From contig CALUJE010000001.1 of NCBI GenBank assembly GCA_944320885.1, positions 62,001 through 126,000 on the forward strand: a stretch of DNA of 64,000 nucleotides, given 5' to 3'. Below the pieces are notes generated by a model that saw only the letters and a list, made by a program, of their open reading frames with translations, made no database searches and was not told the origin of the DNA. The stretch comes from an uncultured Phocaeicola sp. Its GTDB lineage: Bacteria > Bacteroidota > Bacteroidia > Bacteroidales > Bacteroidaceae. Below, in pieces: positions 33,832 to 43,092 of the stretch; position 1 is the stretch's first letter, and each line of letters starts with the position of its first letter. A program made the translations under genes and the position numbers.

Positions 33832-36800
33832 TTATATGTTAATGTTAAGACCAAAAACGTAAGAAGACGGGGTGCGGATGCCTAATGTCTCGGGATCTAC
33901 GCCAAGATTATTCTTAGTCCAAATGGCTTTTGGATTATTGATCTGGAAACGGAAAGTGCAGTGGTTGATACCGAAGCGGCGGAGCCAGTTTTCGGGAATG
34001 TCGTAACCAAAGACGATATTGCGTATTTTCAGGAAGTCGGCGTCGTGAACAGAGGTGTTGCTATATTCGGTCTCTTCGCTTAGCATATTGGAGCCATACT
34101 GACCGATACCAGGAGTGTTGGTAGGATTTTCAGGAGTCCAGGCGTTGAGGAAATATGAGGCAATTGCGGTGTTGGGGACATCAAAAGTCTCATTCTCACA
34201 AAGGGCACGCATCTTATGACCACCATAATAAGCCATCAAGAGACTGAAGCTGAAACCACGCCAACGGAGAGAGTTGTCCATGCTGACAATCACCTTAGGA
34301 TCGGTCTGACCGGAGTATTCAAGGACATCCACGGTGTTACGGGAAACAGAGCGCTGAGGATTTCCATCTTCGTCAAACCAAGTGGTCATACCTTCACGGC
34401 CAGTGTCGGAGCTAATGCCTGCAAAACGATAGCTCCACAAAGCGCTTGCGGGATATCCGCTGACAAAAGGAGTACGAATCAATTCAGTGGCAGTCTTGGC
34501 TGCATTCTGTACCTTGGTGACCTCATTCTTATTATGAGTGAAAGTCAAAGAGGTAGACCATGAGAAATCCTTGCGGTCGGATGGCTTGAACCAGTCATAT
34601 GAAAGCGCGATTTCAACACCTCGGTTGCGCATAGAGGCAACGTTTGCAAACATGGAAGCGAAACCGGTAGAGGGGTCAAGCATCTGATTGTTGAAAACGT
34701 CTTTGCTGACCTTATTATAGTAATCAATATTACCACGCAGACGATAATTGAAAAGGCTGAAATCAACACCGATATTGGTGGTACGTGCCTGTTCCCAACG
34801 TAGGTTAGGGTTGGCTGGACTGCTTATAGTACCAAGTGGAAGCTGAGTGAATGGATTATTACCCTGTGTTGTAGCCACCATATAGCTTGACGCACCCTGA
34901 TAGATGTTACCGGTGACACCGTAGCTTGCGCGGAGCTTAAGGAAGCTGAGCCAAGTGAAATCGTGCATAAATGATTCCTTGTGGAGGTTCCAACCACCAC
35001 CTACAGACCAGAGGGGTTTGCCACGGAACTTGGTGTTAAGACCGTAAACGTCGGCATAGTCCTTACGATAAGAACCGAAGATGTTGTAACGTTCATCGTA
35101 GGTATAAGTAAGGTTGGCATATCCTGATGCGTAGCGGTGACGTTGTTCGACGACAATGCCCATGCCATTTTCAAAATAAGGCTGGTAAACGAATTGGTAA
35201 GCGCTATAGCCGCGACCTTCCATCATATAACTGCTATTGTAACGCCATTCACTTCCACCGAGAGTACCGAAGTCAACGGTGTGGGTAGAGCTGTTCTGAA
35301 GCTGCTCGTCGTAACCGAGGACTAGAGACTTGGTGCCATTCAACTTGGTTTCACGGAATTCAAGACCAGCGATTGCAACAACGTCGTGTTTCTTAAAGAA
35401 AGTGTTGGAGTAATTCAACTGACCGCGGAGGGTGTAATATTTGCCCTTGGTGTTTGTGGTCTGAAGCATACCGCCGTTTTCTGGGGTGTTGTATTTCACA
35501 CGGCCAGCAGCATCAACTGTGGTATAAGCATTGCGAATGACACGAGAGGTAAGACTCTTTTCGTTGGCATGAGTCTGTTCCTCAACGTTATCAATCTCAT
35601 AGCTGAACTTTGCGTTGGCGGTAAGTCCTTTGATGATACGGAACTCGAGGTCGGCCATATAGCGCATGTTCTGGCGAGTGTTGGTCTTGACATTGTTCTT
35701 TAACTCGCTCACCGGGTCGGTGCCGAGGTCGTGGAATCCATTGGGGACATCCCAATATTCGTTACCGGTGAACCAGTAATAGGTTTTGCGGATGGATCCA
35801 TCCTCATTATAGAAAGGCATGTAGGCAGGGAGAGTCCATGGGTCAAAGCTACCACGGTAATTAGCATTGTATCCAAGAGATTTCTGATCAGAATAAAGGC
35901 CGTTTACACTGACGGTAGCTTTTAGCCATTTGGCAAGTTCAAAAGAACCTTTGTAGTACGCGGTGAGCCAGTCAAGGTCATTGTTGATCAACTCGGCATT
36001 ATCATGTTTGTAATTGACAACTAGATTATTGCTCGAAACATCGGAGCTGTTGCGGAGAGCGAGGTTATATTGCTGAAGGAGACGTGTGTGGTAAACATTG
36101 TCAGCAAAATCGCGGGCATAATTATTGGTACGGTATTTGGCAAGGCGGCTGTCAAGCTCCTGACGGGAAATTTTGCCACTGGCGAACTGATAATAGTCAT
36201 AGTAAATAGGTGTCACCTGACTACCTTCGGTGATGGACTTTTTCATGTTGTCCAACGCATTGTCGCGAGTGAGGTAATACTCCATATATTTTGCCTCTGT
36301 ATCGACCTGTTGGGCCGGAGTCATATAGAAGTTGTCGGCATAGTCCATGTTTTTATTCTCGTAAACGGTAAGGTTTGCGGAGAAGTCAATGTCAACTTTG
36401 CCTTTTTTTGTGGCGTTTTTGGTGGTGACGACAATGATGCCGTTGGCGGCGCGGGCACCGTAAATTGCGGCTGCAGCTGCGTCTTTGAGGACGTTAACTG
36501 ACTGGATGTCGTAGGGGTTGAGGTCTTCGATGGCGCCTTCGATGGGGACTCCATCAACGACGAGGAGAGGGGCAGTGTTGCCGTGGAGGGTTCCGACACC
36601 ACGGATGATGGGTTTGCCGCCATAGGTGGAGAGTCCGGCTACGCGGCCTTCGAGGTTGTCAAGGACGTTGGTGGTGTAGCGTTCGTTGAGTTTGGCGGAT
36701 GAGATTGTGGTTACTGAACCGGTCATTTTCTCTTTTTTGACTTCCTGATAGCCTGTTACGACGACTTCCGATACCAAGTTTATATCTTCTTCCAATGTAA

Positions 36801-37389
36801 ATACATTATTCGAATTCAATCTTACCTGAGCTTCTATAGTCTTCATTCCTACATACCTAATCTGTAAGGTCAATCTTTCTGCATTTACAGGTTCTATCAC
36901 GAAATTTCCATCGACATCGGTAATTACACCTTTTGACGTGTTTTTAATCAAAACGGTAGCGCCAATGATAGCTTCACCATTTTTGTCAACAACCTTACCT
37001 GATACCTTTCCTTTTACCTCCGGTTGTTGTCTGTACTGTTTTCTTTTTTCAACTATATTATAAACTCCGTTCCTTTTTTGATAAGTCAAAGAAGTATTTT
37101 CCAAGAGAACTTTCAAAACATTACTTAGCTCTTCCTGTTTAAAATCATGGGCTTCACATTGTATATTCGTAACCATATCAGTGCGATATACAAGTTGAAT
37201 ATCACTGCTTTTCATAATCTTCTGAAAAGCATTATCCAAAGTACCTTTTTCAATACGGACTGTTACTTTTTGAGCAATAACATCCACTGGAAACAAAAAA
37301 GTACCAACCAGGCACAAACCTGCTATCCAATAGAGCAAGCGTTTATGCACAGAAGAATACACACAATCAAACTTCGATGTTTTTTTCAT
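33832..37389 (-). CDS. SusC/RagA TonB-dependent transporter with STN signalling domain (mosaic)
   Basis: 1185 residues. Signal peptide to about 40 (..FLFPVDVIAQ), STN signalling domain about 41-114, carboxypeptidase-regulatory-like domain about 128-203, TonB-dependent plug from about 215 (..GYQEVKKEKMTGSVTTI.., ..VLKDAAAAAIYGARAANGIIVV..), then the beta-barrel ending SYVFGLNINI. The STN domain talks to the upstream FecR anti-sigma factor, so the protein is both importer and sensor. Base composition jumps at about residue 207-225: the first part is AT-rich, the rest GC-richer, suggesting that plug and barrel were replaced. Substrate unknown. Confidence 0.92.
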   Translation of the reverse strand: MKKTSKFDCVYSSVHKRLLYWIAGLCLVGTFLFPVDVIAQKVTVRIEKGTLDNAFQKIMKSSDIQLVYRTDMVTNIQCEAHDFKQEELSNVLKVLLENTSLTYQKRNGVYNIVEKRKQYRQQPEVKGKVSGKVVDKNGEAIIGATVLIKNTSKGVITDVDGNFVIEPVNAERLTLQIRYVGMKTIEAQVRLNSNNVFTLEEDINLVSEVVVTGYQEVKKEKMTGSVTTISSAKLNERYTTNVLDNLEGRVAGLSTYGGKPIIRGVGTLHGNTAPLLVVDGVPIEGAIEDLNPYDIQSVNVLKDAAAAAIYGARAANGIIVVTTKNATKKGKVDIDFSANLTVYENKNMDYADNFYMTPAQQVDTEAKYMEYYLTRDNALDNMKKSITEGSQVTPIYYDYYQFASGKISRQELDSRLAKYRTNNYARDFADNVYHTRLLQQYNLALRNSSDVSSNNLVVNYKHDNAELINNDLDWLTAYYKGSFELAKWLKATVSVNGLYSDQKSLGYNANYRGSFDPWTLPAYMPFYNEDGSIRKTYYWFTGNEYWDVPNGFHDLGTDPVSELKNNVKTNTRQNMRYMADLEFRIIKGLTANAKFSYEIDNVEEQTHANEKSLTSRVIRNAYTTVDAAGRVKYNTPENGGMLQTTNTKGKYYTLRGQLNYSNTFFKKHDVVAIAGLEFRETKLNGTKSLVLGYDEQLQNSSTHTVDFGTLGGSEWRYNSSYMMEGRGYSAYQFVYQPYFENGMGIVVEQRHRYASGYANLTYTYDERYNIFGSYRKDYADVYGLNTKFRGKPLWSVGGGWNLHKESFMHDFTWLSFLKLRASYGVTGNIYQGASSYMVATTQGNNPFTQLPLGTISSPANPNLRWEQARTTNIGVDFSLFNYRLRGNIDYYNKVSKDVFNNQMLDPSTGFASMFANVASMRNRGVEIALSYDWFKPSDRKDFSWSTSLTFTHNKNEVTKVQNAAKTATELIRTPFVSGYPASALWSYRFAGISSDTGREGMTTWFDEDGNPQRSVSRNTVDVLEYSGQTDPKVIVSMDNSLRWRGFSFSLLMAYYGGHKMRALCENETFDVPNTAIASYFLNAWTPENPTNTPGIGQYGSNMLSEETEYSNTSVHDADFLKIRNIVFGYDIPENWLRRFGINHCTFRFQINNPKAIWTKNNLGVDPETLGIRTPSSYVFGLNINI

Positions 37390-37397
37390 TGCTTAAG

Positions 37398-38579
37398 TTA
37401 TTTAGAAATAATAATATTTTTTTGGTCTATAGAAAAATGTATTCCCGTAGTAAGTTCATAACTGTCTAATAAAGTACGGATATCGTCATATCTGTAAAGT
37501 CTGCCAGACAAGCGGATGTTACGAATATCATCAGAAGAAAATACCGGTGTGAAATCATACCATCGGGCAAGTATCTTCATAATCTCCTCTAAAGTTTGTC
37601 CCTTAAATACAAACATCCGTTGTTTCCAAGCCGTATATAAGGATGTATCCACAGTTTCAACCTTTATTTCCTGTGAGTCGTTGTCTACAGTAAGTCTCTG
37701 TGAAGGTTCCAATCGCAATTCCTTACCTTTGGCCGGCTTAAAACCTATACTTCCTTCTACCAACACAGTAGAGAACTGTTCATTCTCATAATTTGTCACA
37801 TTAAACTGGGTTCCATATACCTTGATATTTCCTTGTGTCGTTGAAACTATAAAAGGACGTTTTTTATCCTTACTTACATCAAAATAAGCTTCTCCCTTCG
37901 TCAGATATACATGCCGTTCCTTATCTGAGAATGTTGTGGGAAACCGCAATTCCGTATCGGAATTCAGCCATACTTTTGTTCCATCGGCCAAACTATACTG
38001 AAATTCACCTCCTACCGGAACACTCAATGTATGAAGAGGAATTTGTATATCTGAGGAGGCATTCGCAACATGATTGGCTGAATCTATTATCTGATTCAGT
38101 TGCTTCTTATCCTGGTCTTTTATAAACATGGTATGTCCATCTGCCAACTTCAACACAGCTTTTGTGTCACCTGGAATAATCAAGCTGGCAACACGCTGCT
38201 GTTTCTGCTGGCTTTCTGAATCTCCATAGTAATAAATTCCTACGCCTATGCAAAGCAATACCAATACAACTGCAGCAACAGCCGTAAATCTATAAACATG
38301 TCTATAAAATGATTTTCTTCTAAAAGAATTAGAATATGCCTGTTCTTTAAAACGTTCCGCCATTTTTTCACCATACCCATTCTGCTGTAAACGCAGCAAT
38401 TGAGCAGCGGTCTCCATCGTCTTTATCTCGTCGAAACAGCGACGATTCTCTTCAGACGCAGACAACCATTGTTCCAAAATCTCATTCTCTTTATCCGTAA
38501 GAGGCTGATTTAAGATTCTTGCAGCAATCAAACGAGATATTTCAGGATATAAATCTGTATTCATATTATTACAATACAT
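37398..38579 (-). CDS. FecR-family anti-sigma factor
   Basis: 393 residues. The cytoplasmic N-terminal segment ends at a single membrane helix (about 98-117, VAAVVLVLLCIGVGIYYYG). The periplasmic FecR domain follows (VPVGGEFQYSLADGTKVWLNSD, ..GEAYFDVSKDKKRPFIV..), then a C-terminal DUF4974-like domain. An in-frame ATG six codons in (MNTDLYPE) may be the real start. It holds the ECF sigma factor until the STN domain of the SusC protein signals substrate. Confidence 0.9.
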   Translation of the reverse strand: MYCNNMNTDLYPEISRLIAARILNQPLTDKENEILEQWLSASEENRRCFDEIKTMETAAQLLRLQQNGYGEKMAERFKEQAYSNSFRRKSFYRHVYRFTAVAAVVLVLLCIGVGIYYYGDSESQQKQQRVASLIIPGDTKAVLKLADGHTMFIKDQDKKQLNQIIDSANHVANASSDIQIPLHTLSVPVGGEFQYSLADGTKVWLNSDTELRFPTTFSDKERHVYLTKGEAYFDVSKDKKRPFIVSTTQGNIKVYGTQFNVTNYENEQFSTVLVEGSIGFKPAKGKELRLEPSQRLTVDNDSQEIKVETVDTSLYTAWKQRMFVFKGQTLEEIMKILARWYDFTPVFSSDDIRNIRLSGRLYRYDDIRTLLDSYELTTGIHFSIDQKNIIISK

Positions 38580-38641
38580 TTAACCGTTTTTATATAATAG
38601 ACGGATAAACGTTGAGAATTGTATGACATCAATTCTCTATT

Positions 38642-39238
38642 TTAACATTTAAATGTGCCCAAAAGTATTAATAAAATGAAGAATTCCTCTCTAGGAAGAA
38701 GTTCGGAAAGTCTTTTTAATGCTCTGTATTTTATAGTTTTAATTGTATTTATACTAAGATTTAAAGCCTCCGCTATTTCATTTAAAGTTTTTCCCTGCAG
38801 ACTCATAAAAATAACTTTCTGGCTTTGCGGTGACAGTTTTCTTATAGCCTCAGCTATTAAATGTGAACTTTCTGCCTTGATAATATTTCTAGTCAGATTT
38901 TCCTCAACAGGTATATTCACACCTATCTCATCCAATGACACATCGTCCGGTTTGGTCGAAAAGGCATTGTATTTGTCTATGATTACGTGATAGATTATTG
39001 TATAAAAATAATTCCGTATGGAAGCCACCTTACCAATACTTTTCCTGTGAGTCCACAAACGAATATAGGCCTCCTGTAAAAAATCATCTATGCTGTCCGC
39101 ATCTTTTACATACTGGCTTATAAAAACATGAAACAGTGCAGCATTCTCTTTTATAAACTGTTGCATGCACCATTCATCCCAAGTTGAAATATCAAGAGGC
39201 AATTCTTTATACATCCCTATATTCATTTTAAAAGACAA
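38642..39238 (-). CDS. ECF sigma-70 factor
   Basis: 198 residues. Region 2 (..DSIDDFLQEAYIRLWTHR..) and region 4 helix-turn-helix (LSPQSQKVIFMSLQGKTLNEIAEALNLSINTIKTIKYRALKRL) are clear. It should direct RNA polymerase to the SusC/SusD operon promoter. It lies 62 bp upstream of the FecR gene on the same strand. The last ~15 residues are unusually hydrophobic. Met5 (MNIGMYKE) is an alternative start. Confidence 0.9.
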   Translation of the reverse strand: MSFKMNIGMYKELPLDISTWDEWCMQQFIKENAALFHVFISQYVKDADSIDDFLQEAYIRLWTHRKSIGKVASIRNYFYTIIYHVIIDKYNAFSTKPDDVSLDEIGVNIPVEENLTRNIIKAESSHLIAEAIRKLSPQSQKVIFMSLQGKTLNEIAEALNLSINTIKTIKYRALKRLSELLPREEFFILLILLGTFKC

Positions 39239-39363
39239 AGTAATAACATTTATATTAAAATATACATATTATATACAAATATTTTAGCTTTCACGCTGTA
39301 TTTGACAAATATTCTATACAAACAGTTATAATACTTTATATCACTACTACAAGGGATTATTAT

Positions 39364-39371
39364 TATATTTG
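39364..39371 (+). promoter_or_regulatory. -7 box TATATTTG for the LOG-pfkB pair
   Basis: TATATTTG lies 21 bp before the LOG-family start codon in the divergent gap with the ECF sigma gene. Confidence 0.5.
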
Positions 39372-39392
39372 CAACACTAAAATACGAATCTT

Positions 39393-39929
39393 ATGAAAAA
39401 AATAGCAGTTTTCTGTTCTGCATCCGAAACAATAGATAAAACTTATTTTGACCATGCCACTGCGTTGGGTATATGGATGGGAAAGCAGCAGATGACATTA
39501 ATCTATGGAGGCTCAGATCAGGGATTAATGGAGTGTCTGGCAACTGCCGTCAAAGACCATGGAGGCAAGCTGATTGGAGTAGTACCCGACAAGCTTGAAG
39601 AAAACGGCCACAGAAGTAATAAACTGGACGTATGTCATCATGTAACCAATCTGAGCGAACGAAAAGACTTCATGGTGGCCGAAGCTGATAAAATTGTAGC
39701 ATTGCCAGGAGGTGTAGGCACATTCGACGAGATATTTCACGTCATTGCTGCATGTTCCATAGGTTACCATCACAAGAAAGTAATCTTCTACAATATAAAC
39801 GGGTATTATAATGCGCTACTAAATATCCTTGAAGGATTGGCTCCCCAGCATTTCTCACGCCATCCGATGGATTACTACCTGCAGGTGGCCAACAATCTGG
39901 AAGAATTAAAAGAACTACTGACAAAATAA
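39393..39929 (+). CDS. LOG-family nucleotide 5'-monophosphate phosphoribohydrolase
   Basis: 178 residues. The family signature PGGVGTFDEIF is present, along with MTLIYGGSDQGLM. These enzymes release a nucleobase and ribose 5-phosphate from nucleoside monophosphates; older databases call them lysine decarboxylases. It is followed 13 bp later by a PfkB kinase, so the two are probably co-transcribed. Confidence 0.88.
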   Translation: MKKIAVFCSASETIDKTYFDHATALGIWMGKQQMTLIYGGSDQGLMECLATAVKDHGGKLIGVVPDKLEENGHRSNKLDVCHHVTNLSERKDFMVAEADKIVALPGGVGTFDEIFHVIAACSIGYHHKKVIFYNINGYYNALLNILEGLAPQHFSRHPMDYYLQVANNLEELKELLTK

Positions 39930-39942
39930 AATACGACTCTAT

Positions 39943-40872
39943 ATGGCACGAAAAGTTATAGGCATAGGAGAAACTATCCTCGACATACTGTTTAAAAACA
40001 ACCAACCTACGGCCGCTGTTCCCGGAGGCTCGGTATTCAACGGTATCATTTCACTTGGCAGAATGGGAGTAAACGTTGACTTCATCAGTGAAACTGGTAA
40101 CGATAAAGTAGGAAATATCATTCTTGACTTCATGAAAGAAAACGGAGTAGGAACCTCATACGTCAATGTATTTCCCGAAGGCAAATCTCCCGTATCACTA
40201 GCATTCCTGAATGAAAAGAACGAACCGGAATATCTGTTCTACAAAGATTATCCGTCACAGCGCCTGGATGTATCATATCCTGAAATTTCATCCGATGATA
40301 TTGTGATGTTCGGCTCCTATTTTGCACTGAACCCTGTTCTGCGCAGTAAAGTATCCGACTTCCTTTCATATGCACGAGATAACGGAGCCATTCTGTATTA
40401 TGACGTGAATTTCCGGAGCACACATATATCTGATGCCATCAAGTTGAATGCTACTATCATTGAGAATATGGAACTGGCAGACATCGTACGCGGCTCTACA
40501 GAAGATTTCAAGAACATGTTTGGCATAGCACAACCCGACAAAGTTTACAAGGATAAGGTAAAATTCTATTGCCCGCGCATGATTTGTACAGACGGAAGCG
40601 GAACTGTTGCCTTAAGAGCCGGAGAACTGAACAAGGATTATCCTGTTAAACCTATTGAGACCGTAAGTACCGTTGGTGCCGGTGATAATTTCAATGCCGG
40701 AATCATATATGGATTATTAAAGAACCGTATACGCAGGGCAGACCTTACGGAACTTACAGAACGTGACTGGGACAGTATCATGCAATGCGGACTTGATTTC
40801 TCCGCCGAAGCATGCCGCAATATAGGCAATTCCATTTCACCGGAATTTGCAAAAGCATATCGCAATAACTGA
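39943..40872 (+). CDS. PfkB-family carbohydrate kinase
   Basis: 309 residues. The N-terminal GIGETILDILF and VPGGSVFNGIISLGRMG, and the C-terminal catalytic TVGAGDNFNAGIIYGLL (with the base Asp), mark a ribokinase/fructokinase-type sugar kinase. The sugar cannot be assigned; fructokinase-like enzymes of this form are common in Bacteroidales. It forms a pair with the LOG gene and ends at a palindromic array. Confidence 0.87.
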   Translation: MARKVIGIGETILDILFKNNQPTAAVPGGSVFNGIISLGRMGVNVDFISETGNDKVGNIILDFMKENGVGTSYVNVFPEGKSPVSLAFLNEKNEPEYLFYKDYPSQRLDVSYPEISSDDIVMFGSYFALNPVLRSKVSDFLSYARDNGAILYYDVNFRSTHISDAIKLNATIIENMELADIVRGSTEDFKNMFGIAQPDKVYKDKVKFYCPRMICTDGSGTVALRAGELNKDYPVKPIETVSTVGAGDNFNAGIIYGLLKNRIRRADLTELTERDWDSIMQCGLDFSAEACRNIGNSISPEFAKAYRNN

Positions 40873-40899
40873 TACACATTGAGTTCTGAACTGCACTAA

Positions 40900-40986
40900 A
40901 AAAGGACACGTCCTTTCCGTTGAGAGCACGTGTCCTTTTCTTCATAAGCACACGTCCTTTTCCGACAAAGCACGTGTGCTTTTTTT
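40900..40986. repeat. Period-22 palindromic intergenic array (CACGTG family)
   Basis: Four cores (GGACACGTCC, GCACGTGTCC, GCACACGTCC, GCACGTGTGC) centred at 40908.5, 40930.5, 40952.5 and 40974.5 are spaced exactly 22 bp. Linkers are T-rich then A-rich (for example TTTTCTTCATAA). An A run precedes and a T run follows, so the block can also work as a bidirectional terminator. It lies between the convergent pfkB-like and S41 peptidase genes. Confidence 0.85.
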
Positions 40987-41026
40987 ATCTTGATATTGCC
41001 TTTATTTCTAAACAGAATGCAAGCGG

Positions 41027-42616
41027 TCAGCTCTTGCCGTTCTTCCTTAGCAAAGCTCCGAAATCGGAGCTCTCAAGCAACTGAAGAGCTTTCTGCACCA
41101 CAGGGTCATTCTGATTGATTATCTTGTAATATTCACTCATATCCCATATATCACGGGCAATAAGCGCCTTAAGCTGCAGGTTGATAACAGGCAAAGATTT
41201 CTTGTATTCCTCTTCATTATACTTCACACCGGCCTCTTTACCATAAGCCAGCAACTGTTCGCTCAGTGACTGGGGTATAACAAAATCTTTCTCAAAGTCG
41301 GCAAAAGACTTGTACCGGGTCTTCAGCTCATTTCTGTGTTCGTCGACATAATGCAACGTAGCCTTTATAACAGCTCCTTTTGCCACCAGCTGACGATGAT
41401 AGTCTGTGTAAAGCGTGGTATCAATAGGAACAAAATAATCGGGCATTATACCACCGCCACCGTATACGGTGCGCTGCTGCTTCTTGGTAGTATATTTCTG
41501 CGATTCGGGGAAGTGGATGCTGTCGGCATTGGTCATTTCACCCTTATTGTAACGATTGATAAGGTCGTGATTATAATTCTCGATATTGTCATATGGTTTT
41601 TGAATGCAACGTCCGGAAGGAGTATAATAACGGGCGATGGTGAGGCGAATCATAGACCCGTCGGGCAAATCAATAGGACGCTGTACAAGGCCTTTTCCAA
41701 ATGAGCGGCGGCCTACTACCAACGCACGGTCCCAATCCTGCACTGAGCCGGTAACAATTTCTGAGGCTGAAGCCGTATACTCATCTATCAGCACAACCAA
41801 CCGGCCTTCACGGAAACGCCCGTTTCCTTTGGCCTTAAACTCACTGCGCGGGGCACGACGTCCTTCGGTATATACAATCATTTCGTCCTTCTCAAGAAAC
41901 TCATTGGCCAAACCGACGGCTGCACTCAGATAACCGCCTCCATTCCCCTGCAAGTCAAGAATAAGGTCTTTCATGCCATTCTTCTGCAAGGTCTTCAAAG
42001 CCTGTGCAAACTCATCAAGTGTGGTAGCAGCGAAGTTGTTTATGCGCACATAACCGATTTTATTGGGATACATGTATACGGCATCAATGCTGTGAACGGG
42101 TATCTTGTCACGTGTAACCATGAATGTGAGTACCTCCTGAATGTCTCTTCGCAAAACACCAAGTTTTACCTTACTGCCTTTCGGACCACGCAAACGGCGC
42201 ATAATCTCTTCTGTTTTCATCTTTACACCGGCTATAGCCGTATCGTTTACAGAAATAATGCGGTCACCGGCCATGATACCTGCTTTCTCGGAAGGTCCTC
42301 CCGAAACAGGCTGTATTACCATCAGCGTATCTCCGTTCATGTTAAACTGCACACCTATACCCTCAAAGTTTCCCTGTAAGGGTTCATTCAGTTTCTTGAC
42401 CTCTTCGGCATTGGCATAAGTTGAATGGGGATCCAGCTGCCTGAGCATCTCTACAATGGCAGCCTCAACAATCTTTTCTTCGTTGACCGTGTCAACATAG
42501 AGCTGCTGAATGGCAAATTCTGCAATCTGCAACTTACGTGCAGGAGTGAAATCGCGTTGTGCCTGTACACATACAGTCACCAGCAGCAACACTAGCAATA
42601 ATAAATTCTTCTTCAT
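41027..42616 (-). CDS. S41 family C-terminal processing peptidase
   Basis: 529 residues. A signal peptide (MKKNLLLLVLLLVTVCVQAQ) is followed by a PDZ domain (about 85-170, ..GIGVQFNMNGDTLMVIQPV.. to ..KLGVLRR..) and the S41 catalytic domain with LDLQGNGGGYLS, the catalytic Ser in TASASEI and Lys in SFGKGLVQ. It cleaves proteins near their C-termini in the periplasm. It lies 12 bp after coaD on the same strand and is probably the third gene of parE-coaD-S41. Confidence 0.92.
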   Translation of the reverse strand: MKKNLLLLVLLLVTVCVQAQRDFTPARKLQIAEFAIQQLYVDTVNEEKIVEAAIVEMLRQLDPHSTYANAEEVKKLNEPLQGNFEGIGVQFNMNGDTLMVIQPVSGGPSEKAGIMAGDRIISVNDTAIAGVKMKTEEIMRRLRGPKGSKVKLGVLRRDIQEVLTFMVTRDKIPVHSIDAVYMYPNKIGYVRINNFAATTLDEFAQALKTLQKNGMKDLILDLQGNGGGYLSAAVGLANEFLEKDEMIVYTEGRRAPRSEFKAKGNGRFREGRLVVLIDEYTASASEIVTGSVQDWDRALVVGRRSFGKGLVQRPIDLPDGSMIRLTIARYYTPSGRCIQKPYDNIENYNHDLINRYNKGEMTNADSIHFPESQKYTTKKQQRTVYGGGGIMPDYFVPIDTTLYTDYHRQLVAKGAVIKATLHYVDEHRNELKTRYKSFADFEKDFVIPQSLSEQLLAYGKEAGVKYNEEEYKKSLPVINLQLKALIARDIWDMSEYYKIINQNDPVVQKALQLLESSDFGALLRKNGKS

Positions 42617-42628
42617 TTATAATGACAT

Positions 42629-43081
42629 TTATATTTTCATTCCGTCCGGCAAAAAACGGCTCACATCCTTGCCAAAACTCAACAGTTCACGCACTACACT
42701 GGAGCTGACACTGGTCAGTTCGGGCTCGGTAAAAAGAAGAATGGTTTCTATTCCGGCAAGCTGTCGGTTAATGTCGGCAATTGTCTCTTCATACTCAAAG
42801 TCTTTCACCGTACGGATGCCACGGACAATGAAATTCGCTTCCATCCGTTTTGCCAGATCAATAGTCAGGTCACTGTAAGCTTCTACACGCACACGAGGCT
42901 CGTTCTTGTACAGTTCACTTATCATTTCTATACGCTTCTCGGTGCTAAACCACGTACGTTTGTTTTCATTAATACCAATGCCTATGATGATTTCATCCAT
43001 AAAGGTCAGGGCACGGCGCACTACAGAATAATGTCCGATGGTAAAGGGGTCGAACGTACCCGGGAAAATGGCTCTGTTCAT
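42629..43081 (-). CDS. coaD: Phosphopantetheine adenylyltransferase
   Basis: 150 residues, normal length. The nucleotidyltransferase motif TIGH is found in [19 protein letters not shown], and the C-terminal [19 protein letters not shown] is typical. It makes dephospho-CoA from 4'-phosphopantetheine and ATP in coenzyme A synthesis. It lies 11 bp after parE and 12 bp before the S41 peptidase gene. Confidence 0.95.
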   Translation of the reverse strand: MNRAIFPGTFDPFTIGHYSVVRRALTFMDEIIIGIGINENKRTWFSTEKRIEMISELYKNEPRVRVEAYSDLTIDLAKRMEANFIVRGIRTVKDFEYEETIADINRQLAGIETILLFTEPELTSVSSSVVRELLSFGKDVSRFLPDGMKI

Positions 43082-43092
43082 AAAGTTCAGGT

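Larger units (their letters stand above)
31160..36760. other. Segment of foreign-looking base composition
   Basis: From the terminator through the TlpA-like gene, SusD and most of SusC, third-position G/C is high and the coding style differs from neighbours. By hand count 36601-36660 has 37 G+C of 60, whereas 36781-36840, in the same gene, has 17 of 60. The change falls at the conserved VSEVVVTGYQ stretch of SusC (about 36745-36771). Decayed genes lie at the left boundary. I infer an imported segment joined by recombination. Confidence 0.55.
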
